A stretch of 64,000 nt of DNA. Source: Guyparkeria hydrothermalis. GTDB taxonomy: Bacteria > Pseudomonadota > Gammaproteobacteria > Halothiobacillales > Halothiobacillaceae. Shown piece after piece: positions 18,201 to 25,969 of the stretch. Within the stretch, counting starts at the first letter, position 1. Each line of letters opens with the position of its first letter. The notes beneath the pieces were generated by a model. That model ran no database searches. It worked only from the letters and a program-made list of their open reading frames with translations, and was not told the origin of the DNA. Both the position numbers and the translations under genes were made by a program. The stretch spans positions 265,001-329,000 of the forward strand of contig NZ_JAJSEE010000002.1 in the NCBI RefSeq assembly GCF_023555375.1, given 5' to 3'.

Positions 18201-21200
18201 TTTCGCCCGGCGGCAAGGCGGGTGGCGCCATCGCCGGTATGGGTGACCTGGGCGGCTTGCAGCGTGAGGTCGCGTCCCGCTTTGACTGTCATCTCGCCGT
18301 CGCCGTTTACCCGAAGCTGACCGCGGTCGACCAGCTGATCCCGCGAAAAGAGACTGGCGCCGGCCCGGGATTCTCCAAGGCGGGTGTCGGCCTCGACGAC
18401 GATGTCCCGGGCGGCACTTAACGACAGGGTGTGGTCGCCGCGTATCTCGCCACCACGTTGATGGATGTCGGTGGCCGCCGCCAGCCGTGTGCTCGCGGCG
18501 GTGATTGAGCCACCGAGGTTCTCGATGCGGTCGGCGGCCAGGGTGAGCGCATCGCTCGCCGCCAGCGTGCCGCGGTTGACGGCGGTGCCGGCAACCGAGA
18601 GGTCGAGTTCCTTGGCCGCGATTAGCCCGGATGTTCCCGGTTGTCGGGTCGCGCCGTCGGCAAGATGCAGGCGTGGCACGAGCACCCGTGTTGGTTCTCC
18701 ACCGGTTGTCACGGTCTCGCTCTCGAGCCAAACGATATCGGTGGTCAATCGCGCGAGTTGCTCGGCGGTCAGGCGCACGCCGGGTGTCAGATCGAGATCA
18801 CGACCGAACGCGATACCGGCATCGATCAGTGCCCGGAATTGCGCGTCGTCATCGGCAAACCCGTCGAGGCGGCGTTGCCCGGTCTGCTCGATCACCTGCT
18901 GGCGGACGAGCGCTTGTTCGTAAAAACCGTCACCGAGTCGTTTCTGGGTGTGGGCGGGGTCGCGGGCCAGGGCCTCGAGCATGGCCTCGGAGCCGTACCA
19001 CTGTCGGTACGCGGTGAAACGTGGGTCGGTCTCGATCAGCGGGGCGTTGGGGTTGTCTGCCGTCAGGCGGAACAGGCTGGCCGAGGGGAGGGCCGGGGAT
19101 GTCGATGGGTCAGCCTCGGCGATGCCCGGGATGGTTGGCGCAGAGGGGTCGGGATCGGCCTGTCCGGTAAAGGTGACGGTTGGCAGGTCGTAGGGCGTGC
19201 CGTATTCCGGCGCCGGGCGATAGGGACTGGTGCCGTGCCATTCGCGGCAGTGGTCCGAGCCGAACAAGCCGCAGGACTCCACCGTGGTAAAGCGTGCCGT
19301 GCCCTCGCGGCGGGTGATGTCCTGCCCCTGGGTGGCGTGGTTGTCGAGGTGGTCGAGATCGGCCTGCAGCTTGTCGCCGGCGATGATCTGGCTGTCGACG
19401 TTGCGTAACGTGCCGCCCTCGAGACTCATGTTCCCGCCGGCCTGCAAGGTCGCGGGCCGGCTTTCGACGACCTCGGTGTGCGACGTGACGGCGGTAGCCT
19501 GGAACCAGGTGAAATCGGAAATCTCGTGCGGATAGCCCTGGCACCAGACGTTTTCGTGGTAGAGGTTCGAGCAGTCGGCGGCATCGAAGGTGCGCTGGCT
19601 GCCGCGCAACTGGATCCAGGACTCCCGGACCGGTGGCTCGTCGACCTGAGTCGTGACTACCCCGGCATTGAGGTTGTCGATCCGATCGGCGGTGATCGAG
19701 AGGTCGCCGAATGCCTCGATGCTCGCGTTCTCGTTGAGGAGATGGTCGGCCGTTGCCTCGTGGCGCCCTGCGAGCTGCATGTCGCCCGCACTCAGGATCA
19801 GGGCGCCGTTGCGGTTTTCGGTGTGGTCGACACCCAGCTCGAGCCGGTCGCGTGCGGCCAGCGTGGCCGCTGATGCGTCGTCTCCCAGATTGCGCAACGC
19901 GTGAGCGGTGACCGAGAGAAGGTCGCCGTAAATCCGCGCACCGGGGGTGTTGTCGATGGTGGTGGCCGCGAGATCGACCTCGCCACCGTCGATCAGCCCG
20001 CGGTTGCGCAGGTGGTCGTCGGCGGTGACCGTCAACGTGCCGGCCACCATCTCGGCACTGGCGAGGTTGGCAATTGTCATGGCCTCGACATCCGCCGCCC
20101 CCGTTGCCGCCAACCGGCCGTGATTCGTCAGCTGGCCGTCGACCTGCAAGGAGAGGTCCTTGCCTGCGACCACCTCGCCGCGCTGCTGGTGGTCGCTGCC
20201 GATCGTGATGCCGATGTCGCCATCCGACAGCCATTGGCCATCACCGCTCATTGTCGATGTGGCGAGCTGCAGCTCGTCTTGGCCGAAGACAAGTCCCGCC
20301 TTGTTCTCGAGGCCCGTGGCAAGCGTCAGGGTCAGTGCCTCTCCGGCCAGGATCGCCCCGTCGCGGTTATCGAGCGCGGCGGCGTTGGCCGTCACGTCCG
20401 CCTGGCCAGTGATGCGTCCGGCCCGGTTGTCCAGCATGCCCCCGACATCCAGTCCGAGATCGGCCTGCACGTGGATTTCCCCGGTGTTCGTGATCCTGTC
20501 GGCCTGCAGACGGGCGTTGCCCGCCGTGGTCGCGGTGCCGTGATTGACCAGCTTGCCGTCGACCGTGACGGCAAGGCCCGCCTCGCCGGCGGCGATGGTG
20601 CCGGCATTTCGAACGCCCACGCCGTGTTCATTGGCGACCAGGCGGATCTTGTTGGCGTACATGCCGCCCAGGCGAGCGGTGTCGATGCCCCATTCGGGAG
20701 ATGGCGTGTTGGCAGCGAGCGATTCCGTGAGCGTGCCGCTGCGGTCGAAACGACCGGTGCCGGTCGTGATCTCGAGCCGGTCGGCCCATAGCCCGGCGTT
20801 GATCTCGACCGCGCGGGCCAACAGGTCGGCCTCGGCGGTGCGGCTGGCGTCCATGCCCTCGCCCTCGATGCGGATGCGCCCACCGCGCACGTCCAGTCCG
20901 GTCCAGCGGTCACCGTCGAACAACGGGCGGCCGGTGGTCAGCATGGCCCGTTCGGCATTGATAAATCCGCAGCCGTCGCAGGTGATGCCGGCGGGGTTGG
21001 CAACCACCAGGTCGGCCGGGTCGCCGCCGATCTCCAGGTAGCCGGCGAGCTGACTGGGCGTGGCGCTGCGCACCTCGTTGAGAATCAGATCGGCCGTGCC
21101 GCTGGCGAGCGCCGGATTGGCACCGATCTGCCCGGCCAGTGCGGTCGCACTGGTCGTCCGACCGTTGTTGAATACCACGCCCTTTTTGTCGACGTCGAGC

Positions 21201-21415
21201 TGCCGGTAGACATTGTGCGAGACGCCGTCGGCGCCGGGCGTGGTGATGTCGACCACCGGCGTGCCATTGCCGGATTCGTGGATGCTGGGGCGGTGTTTGC
21301 CGCGCGCATCCGGGTGCGAGTGGATCTCGCTCGCGCCAACCGACGGGGTGGCGAGTGCGGCGGTAACCCATACCGCCAGTGATCGGCGGGTGGGGATGGA
21401 TCGTGAGTGCGTCAT
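15263..21415 (-). CDS. two-partner-secretion exoprotein (TpsA/CdiA/FhaB-like) with alpha/beta-hydrolase-like C-terminal tip
   Basis: 2050 residues in one uninterrupted frame. A signal peptide (to about residue 28) is followed by the TPS secretion domain (residues ~40-280) with VVANPAGITCDGCGFIN, the NPxGI-type signature. A long beta-helical filament with many hemagglutinin-type repeats makes up most of the length. The last ~260 residues differ: VAVFTNGIFNDE, YQKFMENDFWGLANATQQTRD and LYLSAHSRGAMTIGNA, where Ser1920 in AHSRG fits the nucleophile elbow of an alpha/beta hydrolase. NHADDFVG and later histidines could complete a triad. No VENN motif was seen. The tip and the next gene are AT-richer than the core. 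The TpsB partner lies directly upstream; the likely role is contact-dependent toxicity, possibly phospholipase. Adhesion only is the alternative. Confidence 0.9.
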   Translation of the reverse strand: MTHSRSIPTRRSLAVWVTAALATPSVGASEIHSHPDARGKHRPSIHESGNGTPVVDITTPGADGVSHNVYRQLDVDKKGVVFNNGRTTSATALAGQIGANPALASGTADLILNEVRSATPSQLAGYLEIGGDPADLVVANPAGITCDGCGFINAERAMLTTGRPLFDGDRWTGLDVRGGRIRIEGEGMDASRTAEADLLARAVEINAGLWADRLEITTGTGRFDRSGTLTESLAANTPSPEWGIDTARLGGMYANKIRLVANEHGVGVRNAGTIAAGEAGLAVTVDGKLVNHGTATTAGNARLQADRITNTGEIHVQADLGLDVGGMLDNRAGRITGQADVTANAAALDNRDGAILAGEALTLTLATGLENKAGLVFGQDELQLATSTMSGDGQWLSDGDIGITIGSDHQQRGEVVAGKDLSLQVDGQLTNHGRLAATGAADVEAMTIANLASAEMVAGTLTVTADDHLRNRGLIDGGEVDLAATTIDNTPGARIYGDLLSVTAHALRNLGDDASAATLAARDRLELGVDHTENRNGALILSAGDMQLAGRHEATADHLLNENASIEAFGDLSITADRIDNLNAGVVTTQVDEPPVRESWIQLRGSQRTFDAADCSNLYHENVWCQGYPHEISDFTWFQATAVTSHTEVVESRPATLQAGGNMSLEGGTLRNVDSQIIAGDKLQADLDHLDNHATQGQDITRREGTARFTTVESCGLFGSDHCREWHGTSPYRPAPEYGTPYDLPTVTFTGQADPDPSAPTIPGIAEADPSTSPALPSASLFRLTADNPNAPLIETDPRFTAYRQWYGSEAMLEALARDPAHTQKRLGDGFYEQALVRQQVIEQTGQRRLDGFADDDAQFRALIDAGIAFGRDLDLTPGVRLTAEQLARLTTDIVWLESETVTTGGEPTRVLVPRLHLADGATRQPGTSGLIAAKELDLSVAGTAVNRGTLAASDALTLAADRIENLGGSITAASTRLAAATDIHQRGGEIRGDHTLSLSAARDIVVEADTRLGESRAGASLFSRDQLVDRGQLRVNGDGEMTVKAGRDLTLQAAQVTHTGDGATRLAAGRNLLLQATSVGQDEQITWDADNRLVQDTRRDIGTTIDTQGDIDLLASRDIAIRAGEIDSQSGQVALAAGNDIRLLAGRATSHWEEAHRIESGGLLSGKVSTRIDSTTTDRSSAASLGGERVNVTAGRDVTVTGSQVISDRGTRFEAGRNIELLADRDEQTRHHFDETTRSGLFSNGGLSVTYGTQRLTRENDLGQTSTTPTQVASINGDVELRAGDTFRQVGSDMLAPGGDIDIEAGRVEIVEGRDASSSTHLREMEQSGLTLAVTSPVIETGARLQNLARATEDTDDSRMKRLAIASAGLAGFDSYSQIKSGLAKADASVAERAGGIGINISVGQSKSRHTAKRRADVARGSRITARGDIHIRAADQGDESDILVRGSDIHAAANTTLAADDEIALLAAESRREEGSQNDSQSASIGVGINVSGDSVGFSITASAARGEGETHARELTHQLSRVTAGQTASLQSGGDTSLVGAVVSGNAVAARVGGDLHIESVQDRMTYRSEQENESIGVSIPIGGAGFSASYSSDKSEATGNYRSVTEQSAIRAGSGGFDLTIDDNTSLVGSVITSDGDPSHNQLVTGTLTTSDLRNTSSASAEASGISLSSEMVTQGKYGVTKGIVANTSLGADRDGESQGYSRSAIAEGNVIITDSQAQLERTGATADQAVASLDRNTTGTHKAAVRQDAEAMRRTVEAERTIKKAIHAEAVKFTDESYRTMFLREHPMYQVVTDENGKPRTDPETGKPVLRRLSEEEKRNLKAGPDGKVAVFTNGIFNDETAATRYSAQMSEVPAGQPIYVIHFPEANNGLSEMLVAGYQKFMENDFWGLANATQQTRDVMAQYGNDGLYLSAHSRGAMTIGNAITSLSRDNSLTDKLTDTRFRLVGPAYNANQFATKVDAINGDSPTRVELQNHADDFVGSFIGGNQATYDKRPEDSSRLSEWARMFDEAPTVHSCYGNMAVNSKGCFDNYGPPETIHVKPNQE

Positions 21416-21447
21416 GACGTGTCCCTGTCCTGCGCGTGTCGTCGAAT

Positions 21448-23163
21448 TCAGAAATGGATGCCGGCCTGAAAGCCGGCCTGCAGCCCGGGGTCGGGATAGG
21501 CGGCGGGCCGGTCCATGGCCCGTGCCGCCCAGGCGTCGATCCAGGTGTTTTTCCAGCGCCATTGCAGGCCGACGGCCGCACCGACCAGGTGGCGCCCCGG
21601 CAGGTCGTCGGTCGACGGGCCGTCGACGCGCCCGGTGTCCAGGGCGAGGTAGGGGTGCAGCGGGCCGGGGAGTTCCAGGTGCACTTCGTTGCGCCAGTAG
21701 ACGCCACGTTCCCCGCTGAGCAGGAGGTTGCCACCAAAGCCACGTACGGAATGACGGCTGCCGATCGCGAAGCGGTCCTGCGGGATCAGACGGGTGTGGT
21801 TGAACTGGCCGCGGATCTGGCCGCGATAGCGCAGGGGCTGCTCGGCGAGGACGCACGGTGCGTCGAGCCGGGCGTGGAACGAGGTGATGTGCGGTCGGGC
21901 GGTGCCTTCGCCGAATGCCTCCTCGGGGGCCGTCGTTGCGCCCAGCATGCCGGTACCCCAGCGATGGCTGAGCGCGAGGTCGAGTGTCGCCCGACCGAGG
22001 AAATGTCGGTGCTCGATGCCCGCTGTGTACCCGGCCATGCGACGGTCCTGCACGGCAATGCGTGTTTCGTCGATGGCGTTGGAATAGGTCTGCAGCCACG
22101 CGGTCGCCTTGAGTCGGGTGCGGCCGACATCGGAGCGGTGGACCACCCGGGATATTTCGGCTTCGCGTCGCTCGCCCTTGCCGCTGTAGCGGTAGTCGCG
22201 GTTGAGGCCTGCGATCGTCTGGTCGTACTCGAAACGGCTTGCCGTGGCGCCGAATCGCCAGTAACCGAACGGCGCGGAGTAGTGCAGCGTGTACGACCGA
22301 GTGCGCCCGGGGCGCGTGCTTTCATCCAGCCCGAGATTGCGGGTGAGGCTGGCGTACAACAGGCCGTTGAGGCCGACAAGGTGATCGCCGAATACGGTGG
22401 CCGTGCCGAGAAAACGCCCCGTCTCTCGGCTGCCCGAGTCGTCGATGGAGAGCGACACCCGCAACGGGAAGTCCTGCTGCCAATTGACCACCACGTCGCT
22501 TTCGCCGGGCGCCGTGCCGGGCTGGATGTCGATCTCGGCGGTGACGCTGGGAAGGCGTTCGAGGTTTTCCAGCCCCTGCTCGAGGTCACGGAGATCGAGC
22601 AGATCGCCGGAATGGGTCGGGAAGGGGGTGTCAAGACGGGCGCGGGGGCTGGAGGCATCGCTCGATCGCAACACGCCGACCCGCCCTGGCAGGATCGACA
22701 GGTGCAGCTCGCGGGTGTCGAGATCCTGGGGCGGGGCGCTCACGCGGGTGGTGATCAGGCCGAGGTCGATGAGCTGTTGCTGGGTCTCGCGCAGGATGGC
22801 GCGGATGCCGTGCTTGCCCAGGCATTGTCCGGCCTGCCAACCGAGTGCCCCGAGCGCCCGCCGAAGGGCGCGCTCTAACCGCGGGCGGGGCTCACCGACC
22901 AGGCGGATACGGTCGATGTCGACGCAGGGCGTCTCGTTGGCGGGGATAGCCGGCGCGGGGCGCGACGGGCGCGGCAGACGCACGTCGGGTGAGGATTCGA
23001 GTCGGTCGCGCAGTTCTTGCTGGCGCTCGAGCTGGCGGAGCGATTCGTCGCTTGGATTGGTCGCCTGCGCGGCGGCAGGCGTCGCAACGCTCCCGGCCAG
23101 CGACACGGCGATCCATGCCATGCACCGACCGAGACCGCCGCGACGGCATCGGTTGAGTTCCAC
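21448..23163 (-). CDS. TpsB/CdiB outer-membrane transporter (ShlB/FhaC family)
   Basis: 571 residues: signal peptide ending near AAAQA, a periplasmic linker with a coiled-coil helix (DESLRQLERQQELRDRLES), two POTRA domains (first with CVDIDRIRLVGEP, second LDTRELHLSILPGRVG) and a 16-strand barrel. SVRGFGG near residue 470 is the VRGY motif of the conserved L6 loop, and the final strand ends GFQAGIHF with the C-terminal Phe required for BAM assembly. It threads the downstream TpsA protein across the outer membrane. It lies 32 nt upstream of tpsA in the same direction, so the pair is one operon. The 214 bases between it and divergent ppx should hold its promoter; no clear consensus seen. Confidence 0.94.
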   Translation of the reverse strand: MELNRCRRGGLGRCMAWIAVSLAGSVATPAAAQATNPSDESLRQLERQQELRDRLESSPDVRLPRPSRPAPAIPANETPCVDIDRIRLVGEPRPRLERALRRALGALGWQAGQCLGKHGIRAILRETQQQLIDLGLITTRVSAPPQDLDTRELHLSILPGRVGVLRSSDASSPRARLDTPFPTHSGDLLDLRDLEQGLENLERLPSVTAEIDIQPGTAPGESDVVVNWQQDFPLRVSLSIDDSGSRETGRFLGTATVFGDHLVGLNGLLYASLTRNLGLDESTRPGRTRSYTLHYSAPFGYWRFGATASRFEYDQTIAGLNRDYRYSGKGERREAEISRVVHRSDVGRTRLKATAWLQTYSNAIDETRIAVQDRRMAGYTAGIEHRHFLGRATLDLALSHRWGTGMLGATTAPEEAFGEGTARPHITSFHARLDAPCVLAEQPLRYRGQIRGQFNHTRLIPQDRFAIGSRHSVRGFGGNLLLSGERGVYWRNEVHLELPGPLHPYLALDTGRVDGPSTDDLPGRHLVGAAVGLQWRWKNTWIDAWAARAMDRPAAYPDPGLQAGFQAGIHF

Positions 23164-23377
23164 GTCTCTCGTCCTTGAGATGATGGGGGGTATCGAATTG
23201 TGTTTTTTACGCTAAAGGATCGGCGGGACGCCCGCAAGGCCGTCGGTCCATCGAGCGGGGTTTCTGGCCACCGGCAAAATGGACATAATGCGATGAGCCG
23301 TTGATAGCGACGTTGTCGTGCCAGCCCATTCATGCCCGCCAAAAAGGCAGCAAAAGGCAACCGGAAGCAGAAATCCT

Positions 23378-24889
23378 ATGCAGGACGGAGAAGTCATCGC
23401 CTCGGTGGACCTGGGGTCCAACAGTTTTCACATGCTGGTCGCCCGGGTCGAGGCGGGACAGTTGCAGGTCATCGACCGGATGAAGGAGATGGTGCGTCTG
23501 GCCGGCGGGCTCGACGAGCACGGGTATCTGTCGCAGGCGGCGATCGAGCGGGGCCTGGACTGCCTGCGGCGCTTCGGCCAGCGGCTGGCGGGCATGCGCC
23601 GCGGGCGGGTCCGCATCGTGGGCACGAACACCCTGCGCGCGGCGAAGAACGGTTCGACCTTCATTCGCCGCGCCCAGCACGCCATCGGCCACCCGATCGA
23701 GATCATCGGCGGGCGCGAGGAGGCGCGACTGGTCTACCTCGGTGTCGCCCACAGCGACGTGCCGGCCGACGGCCGACGGCTGGTGATCGACATCGGCGGC
23801 GGCTCGACCGAACTGATCATTGGCGAGGGATTCGAGCCGGTGCGCATGGAGAGCGTGCCGCTGGGCTGCGTGCGCCTGACCACGGACCACTTCAGCGACG
23901 GCAAGTACGACAAAACCCGCATGCTCAAGGCCGAACGCCGGGCCGAGCTGGAGCTGATGAGCTACCAGCGTGCCTATCGCGAGATGGGCTGGGCGAGGGC
24001 CGTGGGCAGCAGCGGCACGGCGCGCTCGCTGGCCACGGTGGCCGAGGCGAACGGTTGGGGCGATGGCAGTCTCACGCTCGCGGGGCTGGACGAGATCCGC
24101 AAGGCCGTGCTCAAGGCGGGCAGTCTCGACAAGCTTTCATTGAATGGTCTCTCCGACGATCGCAAGCCGGTGTTCGTCGGCGGCTTGGTGGCGATGCGCG
24201 CGGTGTTCGAGGCACTTGGCATCGAGCGCATGGCGATCTCCGATGGCGCGCTGCGAGAGGGACTGATCTACGACTGGGTCGAGCGCGAGGACTTCGACGA
24301 CGTGCGCGACCTGACCGTCGGGCGGTTGCAACGCATGTTCAACGTCGATGCGGCTCATGCCGAGCGCGTGGCGTCGACCACCGCGGCCTTATGGCGCCAG
24401 GTCGAGGGAAACTGGGGCGCGACCAGCGACGAGACCAGCGAGGCCTTGCCGCTGTCGACCTGGCTGGACGTCGCCGCGCGTGTCCACGAGGTCGGCCTGG
24501 CGATTTCCCATTCCGGCTACCACCACCATGGTGCCTACGTGCTCCAGCATGCCGACATGCCCGGCCTGACCCGCACGGCCCAGGCGGCGGTCGCGGCCCT
24601 GGTGCATGCCCACCGACGCAAGTTCAAGCCGTCGCGCTTCGAGTCGCTCGACGAGGATATGCGCCCACTGGGGATGCGCCTGGCGGTCATCCTGCGCCTG
24701 GCCGTGCTGTTCCACCGCGACCGGGGCGAGGGCATTGCCCCCGCCCAGGTGAGCGCCAGGGCCGACGGCGATCAACTCGCGCTGACGTTCGCCTCCGGCT
24801 GGCTCGACGATCACCCGCTGACGGCGGCCGACCTCGAGCGCGAGCAGGCCTATATCGCCAACTGCGGCTTTCAGCTGCAATTCGGGTAG
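23378..24889 (+). CDS. ppx: exopolyphosphatase (Ppx/GppA family)
   Basis: 503 residues. N-terminal actin-like domain with DLGSNSFHMLVAR (phosphate-binding loop 1), GTNTLRAAKN, and DIGGGSTELIIGEG (loop 2), followed by the C-terminal HD-like helical region (ARVHEVGLAISHSGYHHHGAY). It hydrolyses terminal phosphates of polyphosphate and possibly pppGpp in the cytosol. The start at MQDGEV is chosen because the fold begins there; an ATG 20 codons upstream is possible. Length and the extended C-terminus fit Ppx better than short two-domain forms. It is divergent from the TPS operon. Confidence 0.93.
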   Translation: MQDGEVIASVDLGSNSFHMLVARVEAGQLQVIDRMKEMVRLAGGLDEHGYLSQAAIERGLDCLRRFGQRLAGMRRGRVRIVGTNTLRAAKNGSTFIRRAQHAIGHPIEIIGGREEARLVYLGVAHSDVPADGRRLVIDIGGGSTELIIGEGFEPVRMESVPLGCVRLTTDHFSDGKYDKTRMLKAERRAELELMSYQRAYREMGWARAVGSSGTARSLATVAEANGWGDGSLTLAGLDEIRKAVLKAGSLDKLSLNGLSDDRKPVFVGGLVAMRAVFEALGIERMAISDGALREGLIYDWVEREDFDDVRDLTVGRLQRMFNVDAAHAERVASTTAALWRQVEGNWGATSDETSEALPLSTWLDVAARVHEVGLAISHSGYHHHGAYVLQHADMPGLTRTAQAAVAALVHAHRRKFKPSRFESLDEDMRPLGMRLAVILRLAVLFHRDRGEGIAPAQVSARADGDQLALTFASGWLDDHPLTAADLEREQAYIANCGFQLQFG

Positions 24890-24901
24890 GCGGGGCGAGA
24901 C

Positions 24902-25309
24902 ATGGCGCAGACGGATCGAACGCAAGCCGGGGTTCACTTCCTGCTGATCACGGCCTGGGTGGCCGCGGTGGCGGTGGCGCTGATGCCATCGCCGGCGACC
25001 GCCAAGAGTGTCGAGGGGCGCTTCGTCGCCTTCGGCCCGGGCAACTGGTCCTGCGCGGATGCCGTGGCGGTCGCCGAGGGCAACCACCCGGGTAGCCAGG
25101 GGAAGCTCGACGGCTTCATCGCCGGCTATCTCACCGCGAGTAATGTGATCCTGAAAAACACCTACGACATCCAGGCCGGCGAGTCGGTCTCGTCGGCCCG
25201 GACGGCGGTACTCGCATTCTGCGCCGAGCACCCGGGGGTCAATCTCGCCAACGCGCTTGCGGTGCACACGCAGCGGCAATACCCGGACCGGCAGAGCGTG
25301 CCGCGCTGA
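24902..25309 (+). CDS. small secreted protein of unknown function
   Basis: 135 residues: an N-terminal hydrophobic segment (FLLITAWVAAVAVALMPSPA) looks like a signal peptide cleaved near ATA-K. The mature part has two cysteines (NWSCADAV, LAFCAEHPG) with a central GKLDGFIAGYLTASN. The layout, a helical domain with one disulfide and a G-x-x-x-GYLTA segment, recalls periplasmic HdeA/Rap1a-like small helical proteins, but the match is only by pattern. It starts 12 nt after ppx and may be co-transcribed with it. Confidence 0.65.
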   Translation: MAQTDRTQAGVHFLLITAWVAAVAVALMPSPATAKSVEGRFVAFGPGNWSCADAVAVAEGNHPGSQGKLDGFIAGYLTASNVILKNTYDIQAGESVSSARTAVLAFCAEHPGVNLANALAVHTQRQYPDRQSVPR

Positions 25310-25340
25310 TTTCCCCAAGTCGAGCCTCGATGATCGGCTA

Positions 25341-25370
25341 TGCTCCCTGTCCACCTCGCAACAGGGAGCA
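25341..25370 (+). promoter_or_regulatory. hairpin sequestering the ribosome-binding site of the DsrE-like gene
   Basis: TGCTCCCTGT (25341-25350) and ACAGGGAGCA (25361-25370) form a perfect 10-bp stem around a 10-nt loop. The right arm contains GGGAG, 7 nt before the ATG at 25376, so the stem masks the Shine-Dalgarno. No T-run follows, so it is not a terminator. Confidence 0.7.
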
Positions 25371-25375
25371 AGGGA

Positions 25376-25906
25376 ATGACCGCAATCGCCTCTTTTCTGT
25401 CTCAGGCCGCCACCATGGTCCGCCGGGCCGCCCGCCTGATCGCCATGCCGATCGCCGCCCTGGCGCTCGCCGTCTCGATGCCGGTCGTCGCGCAGGACGA
25501 TACCCAGCGCGTCGTCTACCACGTCGACTTCGCCGACCCGACCCGCTACTCGGCGACGCTCACCTCGATCAACAACCTGATCAACGACGCCGAGCAGAAA
25601 CTGTTGCCCTGGGACGTCCACCTGGTGCTGGTCGGGTACGGCATCCGGTTTGCCACCGATGATCCGCTCGAGGGCACCCCGTACGCCGCCGACGAGGACC
25701 TCAACGAACGCCGGGCCGAGCTCAAGGGGCGTCTGCAGACGCTGATCGACGTGCGCGAGGTCAAGGTGCACCTCTGCGACGTGACCCGCAACGAGATCGG
25801 TCTGTCCAAGGACAAGCTCTACGAGGGCATCGAGCTGGTGGGCTCGGGGGTGGCCAAGATCGCCGACCTGCAGCGTGACGGCTACGCCTATCTGAAGATC
25901 CAGTAA
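25376..25906 (+). CDS. secreted DsrE-family-like protein
   Basis: 176 residues: a signal peptide (to about AQA near residue 42 by pattern VVAQDDTQ) followed by one DsrE/DsrF-type alpha/beta domain: VVYHVDFADPTRYSATL, INNLINDAEQKLLPWDVHLVLVGYGIRF, VKVHLCDVTRNEIGL and GSGVAKIADLQRDGYAYLKI. The single Cys in HLCDVTRN is at the conserved family position. Periplasmic DsrE-like proteins occur in sulfur oxidisers and many other bacteria; substrate unknown. A 10-bp hairpin covers its ribosome-binding site. A terminator follows. Confidence 0.85.
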   Translation: MTAIASFLSQAATMVRRAARLIAMPIAALALAVSMPVVAQDDTQRVVYHVDFADPTRYSATLTSINNLINDAEQKLLPWDVHLVLVGYGIRFATDDPLEGTPYAADEDLNERRAELKGRLQTLIDVREVKVHLCDVTRNEIGLSKDKLYEGIELVGSGVAKIADLQRDGYAYLKIQ

Positions 25907-25931
25907 AGGCAGGCTGCGCCCTGCTGATGTG

Positions 25932-25960
25932 AGAAGCCCCGGCCATGCCGGGGCTTCTTT
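25932..25960. terminator. bidirectional terminator between DsrE-like gene and phosphoketolase
   Basis: AGAAGCCCCGGC-CAT-GCCGGGGCTTCT, a perfect 12-bp stem, followed by TTGTTTT on the plus strand. It lies between convergent genes and could stop transcription from both sides, more strongly on the plus strand. Confidence 0.88.
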
Positions 25961-25969
25961 GTTTTCGGA

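Noticed and set aside
15263-22099. Extending the TpsA frame upstream to give a 2278-residue protein
   Set aside because: The extra 228 residues overlap the coding region of the TpsB transporter in another frame and are Arg/Pro-rich shadow sequence. The ATG at 21415 starts a proper signal peptide.
23332-25095. 587-codon frame overlapping ppx
   Set aside because: Arg/Gly-rich shadow frame. ppx in the other frame has clear phosphate-binding motifs.
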